Below are positions 1 to 6,200 of a stretch of 25,367 nt of DNA, one piece after another. Positions within the stretch are counted from its first letter, which is position 1, and the number at the start of each line of letters is the position of its first letter. A program made the translations under genes and the position numbers. This DNA is from a virus. Under the pieces are notes generated by a model that was given only the letters and a program-made list of their open reading frames with translations, made no database searches and had not been told where the DNA came from. The stretch is taken from the IMG/VR virus record IMGVR_UViG_3300006735_000221, positions 1 to 25,367 of that record. The stretch is one strand, 5' to 3'.

Positions 1-87
1 AGTTAGATTCTCAATAGGATATAATACATCCTCATGTGTTGGTAAGTAGAATGATTCAACATACTCAACGAATTCTGGTCTAGTCAT
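1..87 (-). CDS. Partial hypothetical protein (5' end only)
   Basis: A minus-strand reading frame opens with ATG at 87-85 and runs off the left edge without a stop, giving 29 residues that begin MTRPEFVEYVESFYLP. The start is supported by a Shine-Dalgarno-like AAGGAA about 5 nt upstream and by an in-frame TAA shortly before it. The visible peptide is acidic and aromatic (E, F, Y) and matches no family I can name. It is preceded by a 79-nt non-coding gap with a sigma70-like promoter, so it may be a separate transcription unit from the small genes upstream. The function is unknown and most of the gene lies outside the window. Confidence 0.7.
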   Translation of the reverse strand, partial: MTRPEFVEYVESFYLPTHEDVLYPIENLT

Positions 88-112
88 GTGTTCCTTTGTT
101 TGTTATGTACTT

Positions 113-140
113 ATTATAATGCATATTGATGACTTGTCTG
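113..140 (-). promoter_or_regulatory. Putative sigma70-like promoter
   Basis: In the gap between the 63-aa gene and the partial gene, the minus strand has an exact TATAAT (118-113) with CAGACA (140-135, 4 of 6 matches to TTGACA) 16 nt upstream. The site lies about 25 nt before the start codon at 87. The rest of the gap holds a direct repeat ACCACTTT (about 151-158 and 177-184, plus strand) and a short inverted repeat GTAC-N5-GTAC near 140-153. No terminator is visible there. Confidence 0.45.
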
Positions 141-166
141 TACATGCTGTACCACTTTGTATAGTG

Positions 167-358
167 TCACAGTCGCACCACTTTATCCCAATATGAACGA
201 TATATTAATACATTGCATTGACTTACACCATGCATCTTACCCTTATCTTCCCATTCCTTTACGCATAGCGTGAAGTAGGCGGTATCTATGAATGTGATGA
301 AGCCTTGGTCATCGCCAATTCTAACACGATCACCCACATTAAATGGGAACTTGCTCAT
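167..358 (-). CDS. 63-aa SH3/KOW-like hypothetical protein
   Basis: This is a small protein with the pattern VGDRVRI near residues 8-14, then G-F-I-T-F-I-D, and a C-terminal YWDKVVRL. A VGD+V+I strand followed by a G and alternating hydrophobic strands is typical of small SH3-like or KOW-like beta barrels, and such proteins are frequent among uncharacterised small genes of T4-like cyanophages. The start ATG shares ATGA with the stop of the 115-aa gene upstream (4-nt overlap). There is no clear Shine-Dalgarno, so translation is probably coupled. The fold is an inference from the pattern, and no ligand or partner can be named. Confidence 0.75.
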   Translation of the reverse strand: MSKFPFNVGDRVRIGDDQGFITFIDTAYFTLCVKEWEDKGKMHGVSQCNVLIYRSYWDKVVRL

Positions 359-702
359 AGCGAATTGCCACGTTGGAATCTTGCTATATCTGACAACGTG
401 ATATCAGCAGCATACTCATATGATTTTGATTCAACAAATGATTCAGTTGCTACTGGATGCTCTGGTAATGTAGGAATAGATTTTCCTTCATCAATAAACT
501 TACGAGGATTAGTCATCCCCTGTACGTAATCAACTATCTGATCACGTATTTGTACTAAGTCCTCATAACAATGTTGGTTATGAGCACATGATCTCAGGTG
601 ATGATCAGGTTTCAAGAGTGATTCTAGTAGTATACTCTTGGCACGATCCCACTTCTCATATGATGTTGGTTCATCAATTGAGCGTTGGTCTTTGGATGGC
701 AT
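355..702 (-). CDS. 115-aa hypothetical protein
   Basis: I do not recognise this protein. It is polar and probably mostly helical (SYEKWDRAKSILLESLL and EDLVQIRDQIVDYVQGM read as amphipathic helices), with a Cys/His-rich patch between them (HHLRSCAHNQHC, about residues 34-45) that could bind a metal. The C-terminal third is low in predicted structure. It begins 2 nt after the stop of the nuclease-like gene and ends in an ATGA overlap with the 63-aa gene, so it belongs to the same small-gene cluster. No Shine-Dalgarno precedes the ATG, which suggests coupled initiation. Confidence 0.75.
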   Translation of the reverse strand: MPSKDQRSIDEPTSYEKWDRAKSILLESLLKPDHHLRSCAHNQHCYEDLVQIRDQIVDYVQGMTNPRKFIDEGKSIPTLPEHPVATESFVESKSYEYAADITLSDIARFQRGNSL

Positions 703-704
703 TG

Positions 705-1298
705 TTATAAAGAGATTAGTTTTTTATATAATGGACCTACCACAACACCTTCACCATACTGGTAATGTTCTTTGAGTAGTTCTTTGTTTATGTAGTGTAC
801 TACAAGGTCTGGATTATCAATCCAATTAGTATAAGTCCAAGAGCAAGAACGGACATATCTGTTCCCTTGCTCCTCACATATACGTATAATTTGATCATTG
901 AGTCTATTTGCGATTGATTCAAACTTAAACTCTACAACATATACTAGCATACCTTCCGCAAATAATGAGGAAATGATGGGTAGATTCACATCAAGATCTC
1001 TCTCGTATCTCTTACGAGTGTAATCATTGAAGCATCCACCACCATTAGTACGCTTGCCTGTATAGTTCTTAGGTTTAATTTCTTTTTCATTACCATCTAT
1101 ATCAATGGCATCTCTACCTAATTTACCTGGTATACTCTTGCAACCAGCAACAGCAGCAGTTATCTGCTCACGCAAAGATGAACTGTTTGAGTCAGACATG
1201 TACTCATTGTACAGTTCTTCAAACAGTTCACCTTGGTTCTTGGTTGGTTTACCAAGAGCTCTGTCAACAGCAAGTTTAAGGAGTTTCGTGGAGAACAT
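705..1298 (-). CDS. 197-aa putative PD-(D/E)XK nuclease-like protein
   Basis: The frame is open upstream to 1388, but I place the start at the ATG at 1298 (MFSTKLLKLAVDRALG). The 68-aa gene occupies the upstream stretch, and AGGA lies just before this ATG; an ATG at 1307 (MRKMFST) is the alternative. Counted from 1298, residues 61-77 read GRDAIDIDGNEKEIKPK: an acidic strand, a turn and a strand ending E-I-K, the arrangement of the PD-(D/E)XK nuclease core (candidate D63, E73, K75). A helix carrying E44 precedes it. A conserved-looking TNGGGCFNDYT follows, then a hydrophobic strand-rich half (MLVYVVEFKFESIANRL). The catalytic assignment is an inference from this motif alone. A phage-encoded restriction-like or DNA-processing nuclease would be the reading. 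Confidence 0.55.
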   Translation of the reverse strand: MFSTKLLKLAVDRALGKPTKNQGELFEELYNEYMSDSNSSSLREQITAAVAGCKSIPGKLGRDAIDIDGNEKEIKPKNYTGKRTNGGGCFNDYTRKRYERDLDVNLPIISSLFAEGMLVYVVEFKFESIANRLNDQIIRICEEQGNRYVRSCSWTYTNWIDNPDLVVHYINKELLKEHYQYGEGVVVGPLYKKLISL

Positions 1299-1482
1299 CT
1301 TCCTCATGTTGATAAACTTCTGGATAGATCCTCTTATCATCATGCTCATACAATGTGATAAGTGGCACAATGTCTGGTGAAATCTCACCAGTTCTCATGG
1401 TATGGTTGAGAGCAATAGCAGCAAATGCTATCATTACTGCAACACCTGCTGTCTCAAGATATTTAAAGAGACTAGCAATCAT
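1276..1482 (-). CDS. 68-aa small membrane protein
   Basis: The longest frame begins at 1548, but the ATG at 1482 is preceded by a strong Shine-Dalgarno GGAGGT (1493-1488) with 5 nt spacing, so I use that start. The protein then has a short N-terminus, one hydrophobic helix (about residues 11-27, AGVAVMIAFAAIALNH), and an acidic soluble tail rich in E, D and H (HEEDVLHETP). The topology suggests a single-pass inner-membrane protein. It overlaps the 82-aa gene by 11 nt and the nuclease-like gene by 23 nt, which indicates tight translational coupling. The function is unknown. A holin-like or host-membrane-modifying role is possible but nothing specific supports it. Confidence 0.75.
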   Translation of the reverse strand: MIASLFKYLETAGVAVMIAFAAIALNHTMRTGEISPDIVPLITLYEHDDKRIYPEVYQHEEDVLHETP

Positions 1483-1720
1483 CTTCCACCTCCTCAAAAT
1501 AAATGCCATGATACGCATTGAATGCGTCAAGATCAATAAAGTCCTCACGCTGATACTTCAATGCATTTTCGCCATCAGGTGCAACAATGAATTCTTCACA
1601 GAAGTATTCTACGTTGAGACCTAGGTTAGTGGCAGCACCGATGAGTTCATCAGTCTGCTCTGAGTTGCATCCTAGCACACGTGTGCAATATGCAATGTCT
1701 TCATTTAACTGAGAGAGCAT
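1472..1720 (-). CDS. 82-aa acidic hypothetical protein
   Basis: I do not recognise this small, strongly acidic protein. It has an N-terminal helical part (MLSQLNEDIAYCTRVLGCNSEQTDELIGAATNLGL) and ends EEVEDDC. It is the first gene after the operon terminator and the structured intergenic element. No Shine-Dalgarno is visible: the 5' flank is three TATAC units (TATACTATACTATACAGTC) directly before the ATG. Codons 2-4 (CTC TCT CAG) are complementary to the 5' strand of the upstream inverted repeat, so initiation may be controlled by leader structure. It overlaps the 68-aa gene by 11 nt. Confidence 0.75.
   Translation of the reverse strand: MLSQLNEDIAYCTRVLGCNSEQTDELIGAATNLGLNVEYFCEEFIVAPDGENALKYQREDFIDLDAFNAYHGIYFEEVEDDC
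1488..1493 (-). promoter_or_regulatory. Ribosome binding site that fixes the start of the 68-aa gene
   Basis: GGAGGT on the minus strand lies 5 nt before the ATG at 1482, inside the last codons of the 82-aa gene. It is one of the two best Shine-Dalgarno matches in the window and argues against the longer upstream start at 1548. Confidence 0.75.
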
Positions 1721-1740
1721 GACTGTATAGTATAGTATAG

Positions 1741-1854
1741 ATGCTGAGAGGAGTAAGTCCTTTTAAACTCACGTCATGTGTCTGCTTCTTGATACGCAAC
1801 AGCATACGCTTCGGGCGGTTTACTCGTGTCAGACTAGTGAGTTCCTCTCAACAT
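1741..1854 (-). promoter_or_regulatory. Structured intergenic RNA element or leader
   Basis: About 115 nt with nested complementarity. The outer arms 1741-1752 and 1843-1854 match as a 12-nt inverted repeat with one difference. In minus-strand RNA that position is a G-U wobble, so 12 continuous pairs form; in plus-strand RNA it is a C-A mismatch, which favours minus-strand transcription. Inside lie AACTCAC/GTGAGTT (1766-1772 with 1837-1843, the last base shared with the outer stem) and GTCTG/CAGAC (1780-1784 with 1830-1834). A further 6-nt complementarity (1751-1756 with 1820-1825) crosses these stems and could form a pseudoknot. ATACGC is directly repeated (1792-1797, 1804-1809). No family was recognised; it may be a structured 5' leader of the 82-aa gene or a separate small RNA. 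Confidence 0.5.
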
Positions 1855-1859
1855 TTATA
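1852..1859 (-). promoter_or_regulatory. T4-late-like promoter element
   Basis: TATAAATG on the minus strand matches 7 of 8 positions of the T4-type late promoter TATAAATA. It lies 8 nt past the U-tract of the terminator and upstream of the small-gene cluster, a natural place for a late promoter. If T4 spacing holds, transcription would start near 1846, inside the 5' arm of the inverted repeat, and would remove most of the outer stem. The promoter and the full stem are therefore not easily used by the same transcript. Confidence 0.4.
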
Positions 1860-1866
1860 TAATAGC

Positions 1867-1893
1867 ATAAAAAAGCACCCTGTGTGGGTGCTT
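1867..1893 (-). terminator. Rho-independent terminator of the fibre operon
   Basis: On the minus strand an 8-bp stem AAGCACCC/GGGTGCTT (1886-1893 with 1873-1880) with a 5-nt loop runs into six T residues (1874-1869). It starts 28 nt after the stop codon of the 119-aa gene. The opposite strand lacks a T-run, so it acts on minus-strand transcripts. Confidence 0.85.
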
Positions 1894-1920
1894 GTGACAG
1901 TTTGTAATAGTGGCACAGTG

Positions 1921-2280
1921 TTATGCTGATTTATCTGGTATTAGGTTAGTGTATGGTATAGATCCAGATGGAGTGATAACATAACATTCAATAAAATGAT
2001 CAGCATCAACAGTTTGATTTGACAGTGGGAACCAATCATGTGCTGTATCAACTGCTACTCCCTGACCATCAAAGTCATAGAATGTATAGTGTTCAGCAAA
2101 TACCTCACCAATCTCATCTTCTGGGATACTATCCTCATAGAATGTCTTTACTGTTGCTTGCTTAGTAGCATCAAGAGTAAACCATTTGACATTATTAATA
2201 ACGAGTACATATTTATTTGTTGTTGAAGCATACTGTTTGACAATCTCATACAGTCGCTGTGCTCCTAATGATACTAGCAT
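1921..2280 (-). CDS. 119-aa hypothetical protein, last gene of fibre operon
   Basis: I do not recognise this protein. It is small, mixed alpha/beta, acidic and rich in aromatic residues (AEHYTFYDFDGQG, HDWFPL). It has no signal peptide or membrane segment, and its C-terminus is short and polar (TNLIPDKSA). Its ATG overlaps the stop of the 311-aa gene by 1 nt (TAATG), with AAGGAG 7 nt upstream inside that gene. Its position directly after the putative fibre assembly chaperone suggests a role as an assembly factor or minor virion protein. That is an inference from context only. Confidence 0.75.
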   Translation of the reverse strand: MLVSLGAQRLYEIVKQYASTTNKYVLVINNVKWFTLDATKQATVKTFYEDSIPEDEIGEVFAEHYTFYDFDGQGVAVDTAHDWFPLSNQTVDADHFIECYVITPSGSIPYTNLIPDKSA

Positions 2281-3215
2281 TACATTTCTCCTTTTTCAAT
2301 AGCATCTAATAATGCTTCAATATAATCTTTATTTACCTTATCATCATTGGCTTTCAATTCTAAAGCTTTATCTCTATAAGTTTTATCCTCTTGGAATGGA
2401 CTGACCATAACACGATATGGATTATTAGTAAATCCTCCAGTAGCATCCTCAACTGTTGATGTTCTAGCAGCAATATAGAATGACATTCTTTGTGCAAATG
2501 ATGATAGTGTATTCTCTTTCATCTTCCAAAAATGATATGAACTATTGAGATACTCAGTATCAGTACCCTGATCACCAAGAATCTCAGTCATACTATTATC
2601 AATGTCTAATGTCTTTCTTCTATTATACTCATCAGGAGTAATAGGAAATACAACATCAAATGGTGTTGAAGCATTCTGTAATGTAGGAATATCTCTTATA
2701 TACGCTCTGTACTTCTTCCATAATAATTTGTCAGCAGCAGATACTGGTGCATCTTCACACATTATATAATCACTATCTTGCAACAAGAACTTTCTTACAA
2801 TCTTAATCTTATTCCATGTTAATGAATTTGTACGAGCATATTCTAATTGAATTGCTTTCTCATAACTATTATCTTCAACTCCTTTATACTCAATAAACTT
2901 CTTCTTTATACTTTCACCAAGTGCATCCACATCATATTCAGCAGCTCCAGCAGGATCAAAATCATATGATACCCATGAATGAGTATTATCTTTAAAATTC
3001 TTCTTATACTTATTTCTTGTTATAAAATAAGTACCATCTGCTTTAATAGAAAAGATCTCAAGTTTATCCTTAGCACTATCCCATAAAGGATATAAAAGTG
3101 GACTAACATCGCTTTCCCAATAACTATCACTTATTTCTTTACGAATGCCTTTATATTGAATACTCCTTTCTAAGGCATTTAAATATACGTCAGTATTTTG
3201 AATTGCTGTGCTCAT
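2280..3215 (-). CDS. Putative tail-fibre assembly chaperone-like protein (311 aa)
   Basis: Residues about 141-197 resemble the phage tail assembly chaperone family (Phage_tail_APC type): R-x-x-L-L-x-x-S-D at 141-149, then S-A-A-D-K-L-L-W-K-K-Y-R at 159-170, then R-D-I-P at 174-177, and a closing F-P-I-T-P near 190-194. Proteins of this type help fold or assemble fibres and usually lie directly downstream of a fibre gene, as here, where the gene starts 1 nt after the stop of the 1,908-aa fibre. The N-terminal half (YDFDPAGAAEYDVDALGESIKKKF) and the C-terminal 110 residues are unrecognised, and the protein is longer than typical members. It could alternatively be a minor structural protein carrying this domain. 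Confidence 0.65.
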   Translation of the reverse strand: MSTAIQNTDVYLNALERSIQYKGIRKEISDSYWESDVSPLLYPLWDSAKDKLEIFSIKADGTYFITRNKYKKNFKDNTHSWVSYDFDPAGAAEYDVDALGESIKKKFIEYKGVEDNSYEKAIQLEYARTNSLTWNKIKIVRKFLLQDSDYIMCEDAPVSAADKLLWKKYRAYIRDIPTLQNASTPFDVVFPITPDEYNRRKTLDIDNSMTEILGDQGTDTEYLNSSYHFWKMKENTLSSFAQRMSFYIAARTSTVEDATGGFTNNPYRVMVSPFQEDKTYRDKALELKANDDKVNKDYIEALLDAIEKGEM

Positions 3216-3216
3216 T

Positions 3217-6200
3217 TTAAAATGCTTTTATTAGATATTTAGCACGATGGTATCTAGTAATTAGAGGTATCGTTTCTTGTGGTTTAGCCTCAACAGAGAC
3301 TGATATGGGTGTTGCTGATGATAATGTAAATGTGCCATCTGTAAATCTTATGTTTGTTTCATTAGCAGTAATAGTCTTACGAATCACATCTACTCCTGAA
3401 TCTGGACCACATGTTCCTGTGTTACTAGGTAAATATGCACTAATTGATGGTACAAATACTCTTTCAGTAACTTCACCATAAACAATACCAAATGATCCTA
3501 ATCCCCAAGTATCTTCACTAGCAGTGTCATTATCACCAGCTCCAGATGGTCTTGATTGAAGTATATACAAATATATTCCATTTTTTCTAGCTGGATGATT
3601 AGCATCAAAATTAACTTCACTGTTAAACCACTGACCATTTGTACCATCAGATGCCGTTGCTATTTGTTGTATATCTGTGTAGGCTTCACTTTCTACACTT
3701 GTACTAAACTTCAACTCCAAAGCTTCCTCTGGTGGTTGTCCACCATTACTACCTGTTCCTCTGATAATACTAAACACCAACTTATTTGCTGACGATAAAT
3801 CTAATGGTCCCATTTTTAACCATCTATTACCTGTACCATAGAATCTAAAATAATTATTTGTTGGATGACCAGCTGGTACAGTTGAATGATTTGCTAATGC
3901 AGGAAATGTACCTGTAGCAGGAGTAATCATTTTAATATCATCACTTGCAGAATGCCATATATCTGCTTTAACTCCTGTTGAACCAGTACCAGCATCAGAC
4001 CAATCTTCATTAGTGTTAGTAAATCCAGGAACTTCATACACCCGACCTGCTGGTGTTGTTGTACCAAGTATTCTTCTCCCACCTTCTTGTAATGGAAGTG
4101 CGGATGCACTAATCCATGAATTACCGCCATTTTCAGCAGCAACTGGAGCTCCACCTTGTCCAGCACCACCACCATTATTTCCTTTAGTAATACTAATAGC
4201 AGTGTCTATAGTACCAGGATCTCCAGAAATACTGAATTGTACAAAAGCACCTGCTCCACCAGCACCACCTGATTCTGCGGCAGAGTCTCCAGTATAATAT
4301 GCTCTGAATTTAACATATCCGTCTCCTTCTCCACCTTCACTTGGTTGACGTGATTCAAAATATGTTGTTGAAATAGCAGATCTTCCAGCACGTCCACCTA
4401 ATCCAGATCCTGTGTTTGAGTGACCTGCTCCACCTTCTCCTCCTACACCACCATCACCAGATCCTCCTACTCCAAATCCACCGCCTCCACCGCCACCGCC
4501 TCCTGCGGTGCAACCTGTCTGTCCTCCAGCTCCACCCGCCTGAGATCCTGGTGAAATAGCAGGATTTTCATACAAACCTTGTGCTGGTCCTAATGCACTT
4601 CCACCAGTCCAACAAGCATCAACATAACTACCACCATTCCAACCACCACCTGATCCACCAGCTCCACCGCCGCCACCAGCTCCCATTATCCAAGCATTGT
4701 TATCAGCATTTTTAATACCAGTTGAACCACCACCAGCACCACCCGATGCACCATTTCCCCAATATCCATATCCACCTGATCCACCATTAGTAACACCAGT
4801 ACCACCAGCAGTGTTTGCTTCTCCTACAGAATTGCCAGCACTTCCTGGAACTCCTGCACCATTTTCATTACGTCCGTCTTGTCCAGCAGTTCCTATTACC
4901 CATGAGAAATTACTTACGAATGTATAACTACTACTAACATTATATGTACCACCTTGTTTTCCACTTATACCAAATACTTGTCTACCTCTACCACGATCAC
5001 CACCTAGTCCACTCTGACCACCAGAATCAACTACACCTGGCACTGGTTTCTGTATCCTATTAGCATTTGTTCCTGGTGGTGCTGATGCTGCTGGATATGT
5101 AGGACAAAGACCTGCTCCTGCTTGTTTTGAACCATCACCACCAGCACCACCAACGGCTGTTACTTCAATATAATCAAGAGTTGCGGCAGATGGCATTCTG
5201 GAATCATTACGTGCATTCCATGATCCATTAGTAGTCATTACACCTGTTGCAGGATAATCCATAAAACCTGAAGCTGGATTGGTACTGTAAGAACCATTTC
5301 CACCTTTACCAGCAAGAGGTTCATTTAAACCATTTCCACCAGAACCACCAACAGGTTGACTATTATCTAAAGCTCCACCACTTGCTCCTGCGTTTCCTGT
5401 TGCATTTGTACTAAAATTTACACGATCATCATTTAACAATGCACCAGGATTACCATCAGTAGAGGTAATAGTAACTGTACCTCCAGCTCCACCAGTTCCT
5501 CCACTGGTCCCCTTCTGTCCTCCTTTACCCCCTTCAAGTGTTACAGTATACTGAACAGAAGATCCATTAACATCTAAACTAAAAGTAACACTACTATTAC
5601 CACCATCAACACCATCATAATTAGATGATGCTCCACCACCACCTTGTGCTCTCATTGAAAAAACATATATTGCAACATCTTGATTATCAGAAGCAGATGC
5701 TGATTTAGTGAAGAGAGAGTCAGAGTTGCCCATTTCTACTTCCCATAAGGCATCTCCATACTGATCAGGATCAGTAGAATATATTGGTTTGTTACCTATT
5801 GTAGTTGGCAAAGAATCAACTGACCAAACAGCAGGATCTGGTGTAGTGGTAACATTCTCATAATAACCTGCTGCTTGCCTTAACGTAACATCACCACCAG
5901 GAGTAGTACCAGAAGCAGGAGCTCCATCAACAGGAGTGTATTTTATTGTATTATTATTAAACCCTGCTGTTATTACTTCATGCTCTCCATTATATTTCGC
6001 TGCTTCACCAACTGTACCAGAACCTCTAACCTTAACCCAATCACCAATACTTAATCCATGATCATCAGTAGTAATTACTGTAACATTAGTACCATCACTA
6101 GTCATACTGGTGATACCTATAGTAGCTGGTTCTGTTATTCTATACTTACTACACCCACTAGGGACTTGCTTAACTTCTATCTCACTACCACCACTGAGTG

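Noticed and set aside
721-728. TATAAAAA upstream of the 115-aa gene as a late promoter
   Set aside because: It lies in the last codons of the nuclease-like gene (Y-K-K) and differs from the consensus at a core position.
1105-1380. Plus-strand ORFs across the window in general
   Set aside because: They are short, lack ribosome sites, and lie opposite long coherent minus-strand genes; none shows a recognisable protein.
1276-1548. Longer 90-aa version of the small membrane protein starting at 1548
   Set aside because: The strong ribosome site at 1493-1488 points to the ATG at 1482, and the extra 22 residues overlap the 82-aa gene in another frame without a start signal.
1701-1805. 34-codon ORF on the minus strand through the leader (starts MLLRIKK)
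   Set aside because: It has no ribosome binding site, overlaps both the stems and the 82-aa start, and its composition looks like read-through of the structured element.
1741-1854. tRNA or tRNA-like gene suggested by the closing stem
   Set aside because: No T-arm (GGTTCGAATCC type), anticodon arm or CCA end can be placed on either strand, and the closing stem is 12 bp.
4697-4927. Proline-rich plus-strand ORF (and similar one at 4013-4297)
   Set aside because: These are the antisense image of the glycine-rich region of the 1,908-aa fibre (GG codons read as CC), with no start signals.
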